Assembly: GCA_015075365.1 (NCBI GenBank)
Contig: JABTUN010000002.1
Span: 434,001-498,000, forward strand
Source of the DNA: Verrucomicrobiaceae bacterium
GTDB taxonomy: Bacteria > Verrucomicrobiota > Verrucomicrobiia > Verrucomicrobiales > Verrucomicrobiaceae
DNA: 64,000 bases
Direction of reading: 5' to 3'
Part shown: positions 26,034 through 34,641 of the stretch, piece by piece
How the letters are laid out: every line of letters begins with the position of its first letter
Position numbering within the stretch: position 1 is the first letter of the stretch
The notes under the pieces: generated by a model
The model's database searches: none
What the model was told of the DNA's origin: nothing
Seen by the model: the letters and a program-made list of their open reading frames with translations, nothing else
Made by a program: the position numbers and the translations under genes

Positions 26034-26669
26034 ATGCCCAAAACCAGCCTCTCCAAAGAAGAAGTCCAAACCATGCTCACCCGCGCCTGCGATGCCATCA
26101 TCGCCGCGGAACCCATGCTCTCCGAAGCCGACCGCAACCTCGGCGACGGTGATCACGGCCTGGGCATGCAACGCGGCATGACCGCCGCGAAGGAGAAGCT
26201 CAATGCCGCGGTGCCGGAGAGCATCGAGAAGGCATTTTCCACCGTCGGCATGGCGATGATGAGCAGCATGGGCGGCGCGAGCGGCGCGATCTTCGGCACC
26301 TTCTTCCGCAACGGAGGCAAGGCCCTTGCCGGCAGGGAGGCTCTTGATGCCGCCGGACTGGCCGCCTTCTTCCAGGCGGGAGTCGATGGCGTGAAACAGC
26401 GCGGCGGTGCCGCCGTGGGTGACAAGACCTGCGTGGATGCCATGGAGCCGGCCGCTCAGAAAGCAGCCGAAGTCGCCGCCGCATCCCTCACCGATGCCAT
26501 CACCGCCATCGCCGCCGCGGCGGAGGCCGGCAAGGAGGCCAGCAAGGCCATGATCGCCAAATTCGGTCGCGCCAAGACCCTGGGAGAGGCCTGCATCGGC
26601 TTTCCGGACGCTGGAGCCTGCTCCGTCGTCGTCATCATTGACGCGATGCGCGACTACATCCTCGAATAA
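26034..26669 (+). CDS. dhaL: Dihydroxyacetone kinase L-subunit-like protein
   Basis: A 211-aa DhaL/DAK2-domain protein. The ADP/Mg-binding signature EADRNLGDGDHGLGMQRGM (about residues 30-48) is clear, followed by SSMGGASGAIFGTFFRNGGKAL and GDKTCVDAMEPAA, matching the nucleotide-binding subunit of dihydroxyacetone kinase. No dhaK (substrate-binding subunit) or dhaM is adjacent, so the partner is elsewhere or the protein acts on another substrate. Start ATG at 26034 gives the standard family length. Confidence 0.88.
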   Translation: MPKTSLSKEEVQTMLTRACDAIIAAEPMLSEADRNLGDGDHGLGMQRGMTAAKEKLNAAVPESIEKAFSTVGMAMMSSMGGASGAIFGTFFRNGGKALAGREALDAAGLAAFFQAGVDGVKQRGGAAVGDKTCVDAMEPAAQKAAEVAAASLTDAITAIAAAAEAGKEASKAMIAKFGRAKTLGEACIGFPDAGACSVVVIIDAMRDYILE

Positions 26670-26684
26670 ACGGCACCACGCCGC

Positions 26685-27122
26685 TCAGGGCAGCCTGCCC
26701 TCGTCCACGTCGATGTAATGCGCGATGGTCTGGATGTCGTCGCGGTCCGACAGACCGCCATCCGCTTTTCGCTTCGCGAGGATGGCCGTGATGTGGTCAT
26801 TCCAGCCGAGCGTCTTCACATAGTGATTCCAGACCAGCTTGTCGGTGTCGTTCAGCGGGCGTGACCGCTCCTCGCACCATCGCAGGATCTCCTCGTCCGT
26901 GCCGCCCTCCAGCACGCGCGCCTTCAGGTCGTCGTAGCGGATGTGGAGGAAGTCCACCAGCGCGCCGTCGCTGCCCTTGCCCAGGTTCGCGTGCAGATCC
27001 TCCCACAGCCTGCCCGCCGCGTGCAGCCGGATTTTGCCAAGCATGCGCGGGAAGTATTTCAGGCCGCAGGTTTCATCGAGCGGGCTGCATGGAAGCGTGG
27101 AGGGATCGGGCTTGGCGGACAT
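26685..27122 (-). CDS. DUF5069 domain protein
   Basis: A 145-aa soluble protein matching DUF5069: PRMLGKIRLHAAGRLWEDLHAN, DGALVDFLHIRYDDLKARVLEGGTDEEILRWC and LNDTDKLVWNHYVKTLGWND followed by an acidic C-terminus with HYIDVDEGRLP. These proteins are common in Verrucomicrobiota and Planctomycetota and have no known function. Three Met codons near the start are possible; the third (MSAKPDPSTLP, at 27122) fits family length best. Convergent with dhaL, same direction as the nagA-like gene. Confidence 0.8.
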   Translation of the reverse strand: MSAKPDPSTLPCSPLDETCGLKYFPRMLGKIRLHAAGRLWEDLHANLGKGSDGALVDFLHIRYDDLKARVLEGGTDEEILRWCEERSRPLNDTDKLVWNHYVKTLGWNDHITAILAKRKADGGLSDRDDIQTIAHYIDVDEGRLP

Positions 27123-27176
27123 AGGCCGCATTGGACGCATTCCCGCCCCGCTGGCAATCATTTCCACACACGCGGC

Positions 27177-28088
27177 TCAAAGCAGGCCAAAGGCGCGGCG
27201 TGGATTCGTGTCCAGCACGCGCTCCAGCTCCGCCTCCGTCATGCCGAGCTGCCCCAGCGCGTTCGCCTTGATCCGCGGCACCGTGACGGTGCTGCCGACG
27301 AAGTGCGAGCCATCGGGCGAGCGCGCGACGAGATCCTCCCCGATCAAAATATCCCAGCCGGCCAGCGTGTAGCGGCCCGGGCCGAGGCGCGCGGCGGAAA
27401 TGGCATCCGTGACGAAAATCGCGCGCTCCAGTCCGATGCCGCTCAGCCAGTTCTTCAACACAAAAAAGGGCACATGCACGCCGTCCGGGATGAAGCACAG
27501 CCACAGGCGCTCATGCAGGCTGAGGGCGCGTTGGATGATGTTGTCATGACGGTGCATCTGCACCGGGCAGCCGTTCCCCAGGTGCGTGAACATGGTCAAG
27601 CCCGCGTCACAGGCGGCACGCAGCTGGTCGAGTGATGGATCGCAATGCCCGGCGGACACCACGATGCCCTCGCCCGCCAGGAAAGCCGTCGTGCGGCAGC
27701 CCTCGTCATGCTCGGGTGCCAGCGTCACCAGCCTGGCCAGCCCTCCGGCGGCGGCGAGCAGGCGCCTGGCATCGTCCACATTGGCCGGCTTCACCGCATG
27801 CGGTGGATGCGCGCCGACGTAGCCTTTGATGGGATTGATGAACGGCCCTTCAATGTGGATGCCGGTGATCATCCTCCGTGCCAGCTCATCCTTTTCTCGC
27901 AGCTCGACCAGCCGGCCGATACGGCGCTCCAGCACAGGCACCTCGTCCGTGATAAACGTGGCCAGGATGGCATCGCAGCCGTCCTCCACGAGCGCCTCGC
28001 AGGCATGATGCAGGGATTCGGCCGTGAGGGAGTCGTTGTTGAAGTCGGTCCCGGCGTAGCCGTTGACCTGGAGGTCGAAAGGTTTCAT
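27177..28088 (-). CDS. nagA: N-acetylglucosamine-6-phosphate deacetylase-like amidohydrolase (short form)
   Basis: A 303-aa amidohydrolase resembling NagA, which removes acetate from GlcNAc-6-phosphate. It has FDLQVNGYAGTDFNND, the metal-binding GIHIEGPFINPIKGYVGAH, VVSAGHCDPS, MFTHLGNGCPVQMHRHD and FVTDAISAARLGPGRY (catalytic Asp). Typical NagA proteins have ~380 residues; here the N-terminal and part of the C-terminal beta-sandwich are absent, leaving mainly the TIM barrel. Function in amino-sugar recycling is likely but substrate may differ. Start at MKPFDLQVNG is set by homology. Confidence 0.8.
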   Translation of the reverse strand: MKPFDLQVNGYAGTDFNNDSLTAESLHHACEALVEDGCDAILATFITDEVPVLERRIGRLVELREKDELARRMITGIHIEGPFINPIKGYVGAHPPHAVKPANVDDARRLLAAAGGLARLVTLAPEHDEGCRTTAFLAGEGIVVSAGHCDPSLDQLRAACDAGLTMFTHLGNGCPVQMHRHDNIIQRALSLHERLWLCFIPDGVHVPFFVLKNWLSGIGLERAIFVTDAISAARLGPGRYTLAGWDILIGEDLVARSPDGSHFVGSTVTVPRIKANALGQLGMTEAELERVLDTNPRRAFGLL

Positions 28089-28223
28089 GCGCGGCATTGG
28101 ACCTCGCCTCCCACGCACAATCAAGCACCGCGGGTGCCTGCTTCCGATACCTTTGTCACGTCCCGGCTGCCAGCAGATTCACGCCTTGACTTCCGCTGTT
28201 GCTCACTCATAACCAAGGGTTCC

Positions 28224-28475
28224 ATGGCTAAACAAACATCTCTCACCCAACTCTCCGCCGCCAGCCTCCGCCGCGCTGCTGATCTTCAGGACAAAATCGC
28301 CGGCTTGCAGGACGAGCTGGCCCGCCTTCTGGGTGGCTCCGCCGCCCCTGCCGCCAAGGAAGCTCCCACCCGCCGCAAGCCCAAGATTTCCGCTGCTGGA
28401 CGCCGCCGCATCGCCGCCGCGCAGAAGGCCCGCTGGGCCAAGGCAAAGGCCGCCAAGGCCGCTGCCGCGAAATAA
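28224..28475 (+). CDS. Small basic Lys/Ala-rich protein
   Basis: An 83-residue, very basic protein. Residues 7-37 are predicted helical or coiled coil (LSAASLRRAADLQDKIAGLQ), followed by a proline-containing linker and SAAGRRRIAAAQKARWAKAK with an Ala/Lys tail. The SA-x-GR-x-RIAAAQKARWAK motif is widespread in Verrucomicrobiota, Planctomycetota and Acidobacteria small proteins and resembles histone H1-like tails; nucleic-acid binding is plausible but unproven. The start is fixed by AAGGG 4 bases upstream of the ATG. A terminator follows. Confidence 0.8.
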   Translation: MAKQTSLTQLSAASLRRAADLQDKIAGLQDELARLLGGSAAPAAKEAPTRRKPKISAAGRRRIAAAQKARWAKAKAAKAAAAK

Positions 28476-28504
28476 CAACTCGGGCGATCCGATTTCCAAT
28501 CACC

Positions 28505-28545
28505 GCCGCTCGCTCTGCCTCCCCGGCGGTGCGAGTGGCTTTTTT
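28505..28545 (+). terminator. Intrinsic terminator of the small basic protein gene
   Basis: A 9-bp stem GCCGCTCGC / GCGAGTGGC (one G-T pair) encloses a 17-nt loop and is followed directly by six T. It starts 30 bases after the stop codon and lies before the convergent gene. Confidence 0.75.
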
Positions 28546-28569
28546 GTTCTCCGGGGAAACCAGGGACGA

Positions 28570-29613
28570 TCAGGAAGGGCGCAGCCAGAGGACGAGAGCC
28601 AGCAGGAGCACGGCGGCGCCTGCACCCACGAGCCAGGGGCGCCTGGAGCTTGCTTCAGCAGCCGGTGGAGACTCCGGCGGCTGGATCCGCGTGACTTCTG
28701 GCAAGGCGGGCGGCGCAGGTGGCGGCGGGGCCGCGGCAGGCGCGGAGGCGGACACGGTGGCGCTGGTCACAGCCCCCTGTGATGCCTGGCGCAGACGGCC
28801 CTCCCAATCCACCTCCATCAGGATGTCCCAGCCGGGATTTTGATTTTTCACCCGGCAGGAACAACGCCCGATGAGGAACATGCAGGCGTCCTCAAGCGCT
28901 GCATCGTCGAGCGCGGACAGCGGCCAGGAGCCGAGCACCCGGCCGCGACCGAAAACAGCGGCGGCGAAGGGCTTGGAGGCATCGACTCGTTTCTCGGGGC
29001 CTGCCAGCATGGCTAGCAGCGGCCCCTCGGCCGGATCACCCAGGCGCAGGCGCAGGGTTTGAAATTGCAGCTTCAAAGGCGGTCCAGGGCCGAGCTGGCT
29101 GTCCGGGTCGTTGGGATCCTGGATGGGCAGCGCGGCGGCTTGCTCGAGAAAGGCGAGCCGGCGGCGAATGCGCTCCGCCGTGGCATCCTCGGCAGGTGTG
29201 GCGGCATCCACCAGCACCCAGATCACGGAGCTGCCGCTGAGAATGTGACGGCGGATCTCCTCGCGGGCCGGGGAGTCGAGCAGCGCGGCCAGCGCCGGGG
29301 CATCCATGCGGCCGCTCCAGACAGGCGTGGTCTCATGACCGGGAAAATACAGCGTGGGCACGGTGACGCGGCCAGCACGGTCCGTCTGGATGTCCAGGTT
29401 CGCACGACCACCGGCACGCAGAGGCCGCAGCAGATCGACCATCGTCGGCTGCGCGGCGGTTTCCTGTGGCAGCAGGAGGCGGAAGCGGTCGCTCTCCCAG
29501 CGGTCGAGCGCGTAACGGAAGACGGGAATGGTACAGGCACGCGCCGCTGTGCAGACAGCAAAGGAGCCGAGGAACAAAGAAACGGCAAGGCGTGGGAGGG
29601 AGCGCGCAAACAT
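28570..29613 (-). CDS. Exported protein of unknown function with C-terminal membrane anchor
   Basis: A 347-aa protein not assigned to a named family. It has a signal peptide (LPRLAVSLFLGSFAVCTAARA), then CTIPVFRYALDRWESDRFRLLL, a motif I associate with uncharacterised Verrucomicrobiota/Planctomycetota proteins. The mature part has alternating strands and helices (VTVPTLYFPGHETTPVWSGR; SSVIWVLVDAATPAEDATAE) that hint at a thioredoxin-like or Rossmann-like fold, not proven. A Pro/Ala-rich linker (about 290-315) precedes a C-terminal membrane segment PWLVGAGAAVLLLALVLWL. Probably a periplasmic domain anchored at its C-terminus. Confidence 0.6.
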   Translation of the reverse strand: MFARSLPRLAVSLFLGSFAVCTAARACTIPVFRYALDRWESDRFRLLLPQETAAQPTMVDLLRPLRAGGRANLDIQTDRAGRVTVPTLYFPGHETTPVWSGRMDAPALAALLDSPAREEIRRHILSGSSVIWVLVDAATPAEDATAERIRRRLAFLEQAAALPIQDPNDPDSQLGPGPPLKLQFQTLRLRLGDPAEGPLLAMLAGPEKRVDASKPFAAAVFGRGRVLGSWPLSALDDAALEDACMFLIGRCSCRVKNQNPGWDILMEVDWEGRLRQASQGAVTSATVSASAPAAAPPPPAPPALPEVTRIQPPESPPAAEASSRRPWLVGAGAAVLLLALVLWLRPS

Positions 29614-29748
29614 GAGCGGAACGGGAGCAATCGGAACGCGTGGCGCGGGAACAAGTTTCAGCAGCGTGTGTGACGACCACGCAAGGTTCACCTGCTGGCA
29701 TCCACGACTGGTTGCACCTGCCCGCAGGCCAGGGTCCCTTCCCTTTCT

Positions 29749-31059
29749 TCAATTCCCCACGGCCACAGCGCCCATCGCAGGAACCATGATCTCATCGTCC
29801 GCCTTGAGTTTTCGGTCCGGCGGGAGGTGGTTCATCTCGCGAATGCGCTCCGGCGTCGTGCTGAACTGGTGGGCGATGCTCTCAATCGAGTCCGTGGCGT
29901 CCACGCGGTAGGCCAGCACACCACGCTCGGCGCTGGCGGCGGGCTTCGGCGTGGCTGGAGGCGGCGCCGGTGGCTTCGCTGCGGGCGCGGGTGCCGGTGC
30001 CGCGGCGGTTGTTCCCAGGCCATAGCCTGGGAGAGGCACCGTGTCAGACGAGGCGGCGGGCGGCGGCGGGGTCTTCGGCGCGGCCGGGGCGCTGGCGGCC
30101 ACGCTGCGGCTGCCCGACGACGATTTGCCGCCCGGCAGCACCAGGCGCTGGCCGGCAAAGAGCTTGTTGGGGTCCTTGATGCCGTTCAGCGCGGCCAGAT
30201 TGGCCGTCGTGGTGCCGTGTTTGATGGCGATGGCCTTGAGGCTGTCCCCCGGCTTCACCACATAGGCCCCGCCTGTCGAGCTGGACGAGGAGGGCGTGAC
30301 ACGCGGTGACGATGCGGACCCCGTTTTCCCCGGAATCACGATGCGGGAGCCTGGAACGAGCCCGCCGCCGAAATCCACCCGCGGATTGGCCGCCATCAGC
30401 GCATTGCGGGAGATGCCATACTTTTTGGCGATCGTGCTGGAGGTGTCTCCCGGCCGCACATCGTGATAATATGGCTTGAAGGCGGCCTGCGTCGTCGCGG
30501 GCGCGCTGGAGCCGCGCGGCGCGGGGATCATGAGAGTCTGCCCCACCAGGACCACGTCTGATTTCATGCGGTTGAGCGCCATGATCTCCCCGGGAGCCAC
30601 GCGGTGCGTGCTGGCAATCCTCCACAGGCTGTCACCGGGCCGCACCACATGGGAGGTGTGCGGCCGCAGGCTGGCGGAGGCCGTGTCCGTGCCGCTGCTC
30701 GTCAGGCGCACCCCGCCGGTTTTGATGCTGGAGACATCCTTCTCCAGCTTTCGGATGCGGGAGTCCTGCTGCTGGTCGTTGGCGGCCAGTTGGGCCACCT
30801 GGAGGCTCAGGGAATCCGGCAGCGGGCCGTAGCCGCTGGAGCGGGTGGTGGAGCCGCGTGTCGAGGACGACGCGGACGGCTTCTTCGAGGTGCCCGCGGG
30901 AGGCGGGGTGGAGGGATAGCCGGGAGGCGGCGGCTGCATGTAGGTGTAGCCGCTGGGCAGCCCGCTGGCGGGCTGGGCAGCTGCTTCAAAGGCAGGCACA
31001 AGGCCCAAAACCAGCGCATGGGCGGCAAAGCGGGCGAAGGCGGCAGGCAGCGTTTTCAT
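29749..31059 (-). CDS. Secreted protein with four LysM domains
   Basis: A 436-aa exported peptidoglycan-binding protein. After a signal peptide and a Pro/Ser-rich region comes a short coiled coil (about 80-112: LSLQVAQLAANDQQQDSRIR). LysM domains follow at about 136-179 (HVVRPGDSLWRIASTH), 199-243 (HDVRPGDTSSTIAKKYG), 266-309 (YVVKPGDSLKAIAIKHG) and a weaker one at 390-432 (YRVDATDSIESIAHQF), separated by Pro/Ala/Ser linkers. No catalytic domain is seen. It is divergent from an amidase across an AT-rich spacer, so both probably serve the cell wall and share a control region. ATG at 31059 is preferred; one at 31095 is possible. Confidence 0.87.
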   Translation of the reverse strand: MKTLPAAFARFAAHALVLGLVPAFEAAAQPASGLPSGYTYMQPPPPGYPSTPPPAGTSKKPSASSSTRGSTTRSSGYGPLPDSLSLQVAQLAANDQQQDSRIRKLEKDVSSIKTGGVRLTSSGTDTASASLRPHTSHVVRPGDSLWRIASTHRVAPGEIMALNRMKSDVVLVGQTLMIPAPRGSSAPATTQAAFKPYYHDVRPGDTSSTIAKKYGISRNALMAANPRVDFGGGLVPGSRIVIPGKTGSASSPRVTPSSSSSTGGAYVVKPGDSLKAIAIKHGTTTANLAALNGIKDPNKLFAGQRLVLPGGKSSSGSRSVAASAPAAPKTPPPPAASSDTVPLPGYGLGTTAAAPAPAPAAKPPAPPPATPKPAASAERGVLAYRVDATDSIESIAHQFSTTPERIREMNHLPPDRKLKADDEIMVPAMGAVAVGN

Positions 31060-31123
31060 ATATGGCGATTTTAGTTTTTTCGTTTGTTTAATCAATAAAA
31101 TATTTTATACACCTGAATTAATT
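31060..31123. promoter_or_regulatory. AT-rich divergent promoter region
   Basis: The 64-bp spacer between the LysM gene and the amidase is strikingly AT-rich in this GC-rich DNA. It holds a perfect 14-bp palindrome ATAAAATATTTTAT (31095-31108). Minus-strand TTGATT and TAAAAT are spaced 16 bases apart and could be a promoter for the LysM gene; plus-strand TTGTTT and TTTATA could serve the amidase. These boxes are suggestions, not proven. Confidence 0.5.
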
Positions 31124-31891
31124 TTGAAATTCCGCCGCACAGCCCTGCTTCTTGCCCAAGTCCTGGCTTCCTTCGCCGCCCTGGCCGGAGCCTGCCTGGC
31201 CCTTGTCTGGCTGGAGAACAGCGTCACCTCCCTGCCCCGCCCCACCCTGCCCCCGTCCGCCGGGGAAATGCAAAAAACTCCCCTCGTGCTGGTGGACGCC
31301 GGCCACGGCGGGCACGACGGCGGCGCGGTGGCGCATGGCAGCATTGAAAAGCACCTCACCCTCGAAATCGCCCGCCGCCTGCGCACCCATCTGGAGGCCG
31401 CGGGGCTGCGCGTCGTCATGACCCGGGAAAAGGACGAGTTTTTGCCCCTCGACACACGCGCCGCTCTCACCGCCCGGCACGGCGCGGCGGCCTTTGTCAG
31501 CATCCATATCAACACAGACGGCTCCGGCACCGCCGCGGAGGGCATCGAGACCTATTTCGCCGCAAAGCCCTCCCTCTCCGCGATCCGCCAGACCGGTGGC
31601 AAGGCCGCGAAAAGGCCCGCCAGCGAGGACCTGGCCGCCCAGGTGCAAAAACACGTGTGCGAGGCCACCCGCGCCGAAAACCGCGGCATCAAGGACCGCG
31701 GCTACGTCGTCATCTCCCAGGCCGCCTGCCCCGCCGTGCTGGTGGAATGCGGTTTCCTCACCAACAGCGCCGAGGCTGCCCGCCTCAAGGACGCCACGCA
31801 CCAGGAAAAGCTCGCCCAAGGCATCGCCACCGGCGTGAAACGCTTCCTGCAAAGCCGCCCCGCCGGCTCCGTGGTGCTGGCGGCGAAGTAG
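31124..31891 (+). CDS. N-acetylmuramoyl-L-alanine amidase (Amidase_3)
   Basis: A 255-aa zinc amidase that cleaves the bond between muramic acid and L-alanine in peptidoglycan. An N-terminal signal/anchor (TALLLAQVLASFAALAGACLALVW) is followed by LVLVDAGHGGHDGGAV (Zn His), HGSIEKHLTLEIARRL (Zn Glu), AAFVSIHINTDGSG (Zn His) and AVLVECGFLTNSAEA (catalytic Glu), the full AmiA/B/C set. The start is TTG at 31124, the only initiator that keeps the signal peptide. Possibly works with the divergent LysM protein. Confidence 0.92.
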   Translation: MKFRRTALLLAQVLASFAALAGACLALVWLENSVTSLPRPTLPPSAGEMQKTPLVLVDAGHGGHDGGAVAHGSIEKHLTLEIARRLRTHLEAAGLRVVMTREKDEFLPLDTRAALTARHGAAAFVSIHINTDGSGTAAEGIETYFAAKPSLSAIRQTGGKAAKRPASEDLAAQVQKHVCEATRAENRGIKDRGYVVISQAACPAVLVECGFLTNSAEAARLKDATHQEKLAQGIATGVKRFLQSRPAGSVVLAAK

Positions 31892-31933
31892 TTTTTGATT
31901 CCGGAAACGGGAATCCTGCTTCATGAATGCCGG

Positions 31934-32692
31934 ATGCTTGTGAAGTCCACGCCACAGACGCCGCGCGCCCTTTGGGCCGTGCTGATGCTGCTGGGGCTCT
32001 CCGCAGGGCTGTATGCCATGTTTCTGGCGGTGGACTACCGCTGGAACTGGAGCGGCGTGTGGAAATACCGCGCGCAGTTCGGCATCGGCTGGCTGACCAC
32101 CCTCGGGCTGTCGCTGGCGGCGATGCTGGTGAGCGTGCTGCTGGGCTTTGTGCTCATGCTGGGCTGCCGGGCGCGGCGGGAGCCGCTGCGCATGCTCAGC
32201 GGCGGGGTGGTGGTGCTGGTGCGCGGCTCCCCGCTGCTGGTGCAGTTGCTCATCGGCTACTACATCATCGCGGAGGCGCTGCATCTGGGCCAGCCCATGC
32301 TGGTGGGCATCGTGCTGCTGGGCGCGTTTCACGCGGCCTACCTGGCGGAGATTTTCCGCGGCGCGGTGGAGAGCATCGGCGCGTCGCAGCTCGAGGCCGC
32401 GCGCGCGGTGGGTTTTGACAAGGCGCAGACCTACCGCTTCGTCATCATCCCGCAGGCGCTGCGCCGCGCGCTGCCCGGCACCACGGGCCAGCTCGTGTCG
32501 CTGCTCAAAGACTCGTCGCTGCTCAGTGTCATCGGCATCGAGGAGCTCGTGCAAAAGGTCAAGGTCATGAACGCCGCCAGCTACGCGCCGCTGGAGGGCT
32601 ACCTGCCGCTCGCCGCGGCGTATTTGATCGTCACGCTGCCGCTGGCCCATCTGGCGCGGCGGCTGGAGAGGAGGTTCGCCTATGAGACTTGA
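31934..32692 (+). CDS. Polar amino-acid ABC transporter, permease
   Basis: A 252-aa inner-membrane permease of the HisM/GlnP type. It has about five membrane segments and the EAA signature EIFRGAVESIGASQLEAARAVG followed by the conserved RFVIIPQALRRALPGTTGQLV, which contacts the ATPase. The ATG at 31934 is chosen over a TTG 39 bases upstream. It overlaps the ATPase gene by 11 bases, so the two form one operon. No periplasmic binding-protein gene is adjacent, which leaves the substrate undefined. Confidence 0.88.
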   Translation: MLVKSTPQTPRALWAVLMLLGLSAGLYAMFLAVDYRWNWSGVWKYRAQFGIGWLTTLGLSLAAMLVSVLLGFVLMLGCRARREPLRMLSGGVVVLVRGSPLLVQLLIGYYIIAEALHLGQPMLVGIVLLGAFHAAYLAEIFRGAVESIGASQLEAARAVGFDKAQTYRFVIIPQALRRALPGTTGQLVSLLKDSSLLSVIGIEELVQKVKVMNAASYAPLEGYLPLAAAYLIVTLPLAHLARRLERRFAYET

Positions 32693-33419
32693 GGCGCGCG
32701 CCGTCACCAAGCGCTACGGCGCGCACACCGCCCTCGACGGCGCCGCCTTCTCCACCGGCGACGACGCGCGCGTCATCGCGCTGCTGGGCCCCTCCGGCGG
32801 CGGCAAGTCCACCCTGCTGCGCGTGCTCGGCTGCCTGCTCGTCCCGGAGGAGGGCGGCATCACGCTCGACGGCCGCGCGCTCCCGCACGATGAGGACGGC
32901 GCGCTCATCGAGCGGCGCGGGAACGGCTTTGTCTTCCAGGGCTACAATCTCTTCCCCCACCTCACCGCGCTGCAAAACATCACCCTCCCGCTGCGCGAGG
33001 TGCATGGCATGACCGCCACGCAGGCCACACAGCGCGCGCTGGAGCTGCTGCACCGCCTCGGCCTGCAGGGCCATGAGCACAAGCGCCCCTCCCAGCTCTC
33101 CGGCGGCCAGCAGCAGCGCGCCGCCATCGCCCGCGCCCTCGCGCCCAAGCCCAGGCTGCTCCTGCTCGACGAGCCCACCTCCGCGCTCGACCCCGTCATG
33201 ACCGGCGAGGTGCTCGATGTCATCCGCGAGCTGGCCGAGGCCGGCCAGAGCATCCTCCTGGCCACGCACGAGATCAGCTTTGCCAGGAAAGTGGCCGACT
33301 GGGTCGTCTTTCTCGCCGCCGGCCAGGTGCAGGAAAGCTCCCCCGCCGCCGCCTTCTTCACCCAGCCGAAGACCGAGCTGGCGCGGCAGTACCTCGAAGG
33401 GCTCTCCAAGTACCGTTGA
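32682..33419 (+). CDS. Polar amino-acid ABC transporter, ATP-binding protein
   Basis: A 245-aa ATPase of the GlnQ/HisP type that powers the permease encoded just upstream. It has Walker [17 protein letters not shown] (about residues 34-49), Q-loop [21 protein letters not shown] signature [16 protein letters not shown], Walker [17 protein letters not shown] and the switch His in [11 protein letters not shown]. Length is normal. It ends the operon; the spacer after it carries a pyrimidine-rich tandem repeat, not a terminator. Confidence 0.92.
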   Translation: MRLEARAVTKRYGAHTALDGAAFSTGDDARVIALLGPSGGGKSTLLRVLGCLLVPEEGGITLDGRALPHDEDGALIERRGNGFVFQGYNLFPHLTALQNITLPLREVHGMTATQATQRALELLHRLGLQGHEHKRPSQLSGGQQQRAAIARALAPKPRLLLLDEPTSALDPVMTGEVLDVIRELAEAGQSILLATHEISFARKVADWVVFLAAGQVQESSPAAAFFTQPKTELARQYLEGLSKYR

Positions 33420-33518
33420 GTCCACCGTTCGCGTCCTCCACCCGCGCAGCGTCCATTCTCGCACGCCCGACCTTCTCTGATAGAACGGCCTCAAGCCTGA
33501 ACCACAAACGCCTCCCCC

Positions 33519-33566
33519 TCTCCCCTCTCCTCTCCCCTCTCCTCTCCCCTCACCTCTCCCCTCCGC
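33519..33566. repeat. 12-bp pyrimidine tandem repeat
   Basis: Four adjacent 12-bp units: TCTCCCCTCTCC, TCTCCCCTCTCC, TCTCCCCTCACC and TCTCCCCTCCGC, in the 189-bp spacer between the convergent ABC transporter and tilS genes. All bases of the first two units are pyrimidines on this strand. No hairpin or protein signal is present. Confidence 0.85.
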
Positions 33567-33608
33567 TCTTTTCTCCCTGCTGATCTCTGACTGTCTGGAT
33601 GTGGTCAC

Positions 33609-34571
33609 TCACTCCACCCACAGGCGCTTTGCCTTGCGGCGCAGGTGCTTTCCTTGCGGCAGGTTGATCTTGGCGGGACCACCAGGGTGCAAGAGCTCGG
33701 CCGCGCGGTGGATGTCATCGAAGCCAAGATCGGGCAGGCGGCAGAAGTCACGCAACCAGATCCCTAACAAGCGGTGCCTGAGCGCGGGATCAAGCCGCCG
33801 CAATGCCTCCAGTTCGTGCAGACCGTCCGCGCGGATATGGTGGAGTAGAAGCGCGCGTGCCTGCTGGTGCAGGCAACGATCTTCTTCGGAGGCGATAAGT
33901 CCCAGGCGGTTCAGAAGCGGCACGACATCACGGCCGGCGATGTCCGAAAGCAAGGGCAGCGCCTCGTGGCGCAGGCGGTTGCGGCGATGGCGGGGGGAGT
34001 CATTCGAGGCGTCGTCGCGGTAGGCGATGCCGTGCTGTGAAACATACGCGTCGATGTCCGCGCGGCGCAGCGGCAGCAGGGGGCGCAGCAGGCGCAGGCT
34101 GCCCAGCGTGCCGGAAAGGGGCATGCCGCTCAGCCCGTCCAGCCCGCAGCCGCGACAGATGTTGCCGAGGATGGTCTCCGCCTGGTCCTCGGCATGATGG
34201 GCGAGCAAAACATCACGCGTGGCGTGCTTGCGGCTCATGCGCTGGAAAAAGGCGTGGCGTGCCTCGCGTGCGGCGGTTTCGAGGGAGAGCTTGCGGCGTT
34301 TCGCCAGCGCCTTCACATCGCTGCGGGCGATTTCGCAAGGCAAGTCGTGCCGGAGGGCCAGCGCGCGGACGAATTCGGCGTCGGCATCCGACTCCCTGCC
34401 GCGCAGGCGGTGGTTCAAATGGCAGAGCACGAGATGACGATGCCCGGCGGCGAGCAGCAGGTGCAGGAGCGCCACGGAATCACGCCCGCCGGAGATGCCG
34501 AGCAGGGCCTTTCCCTCTGGCAGGCAGGCGAGGGCGGGCAGTCGTGATTTCATGTGCGGCGGTGCCGACAT
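33609..34571 (-). CDS. tilS: tRNA(Ile)-lysidine synthase
   Basis: A 320-aa N-type ATP pyrophosphatase that converts the wobble C of tRNA-Ile(CAU) to lysidine. Signature features are the PP-loop ALLGISGGRDSVALLHLLL (about residues 22-40), LCHLNHRLRGRESDADAEFV, VLLAHHAEDQAETILGNICRG and RDDASNDSPRHRRNRLRHEALPLL. It is shorter than the E. coli enzyme (~430 aa), lacking most of the C-terminal domain, as in many bacteria. A second ATG six codons in is also possible. It is divergent from the tRNA gene next door. Confidence 0.92.
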   Translation of the reverse strand: MSAPPHMKSRLPALACLPEGKALLGISGGRDSVALLHLLLAAGHRHLVLCHLNHRLRGRESDADAEFVRALALRHDLPCEIARSDVKALAKRRKLSLETAAREARHAFFQRMSRKHATRDVLLAHHAEDQAETILGNICRGCGLDGLSGMPLSGTLGSLRLLRPLLPLRRADIDAYVSQHGIAYRDDASNDSPRHRRNRLRHEALPLLSDIAGRDVVPLLNRLGLIASEEDRCLHQQARALLLHHIRADGLHELEALRRLDPALRHRLLGIWLRDFCRLPDLGFDDIHRAAELLHPGGPAKINLPQGKHLRRKAKRLWVE

Positions 34572-34641
34572 TTCGTTTGACGCCTCCGGGCTGCAAACGC
34601 TAAATACGCGCGTTCGCAGGCCGTGCGCGGCAACGAATATT

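Noticed and set aside
28186..28215. Sigma-70 promoter (TTGACT) before the small basic protein gene
   Set aside because: A -10 box at correct spacing would overlap the ribosome-binding site AAGGG, so it cannot be the promoter for that gene.
31118..32710. A 530-residue open frame antisense to amidase and permease
   Set aside because: Gln/His-rich, no domains, overlaps two well-supported genes.
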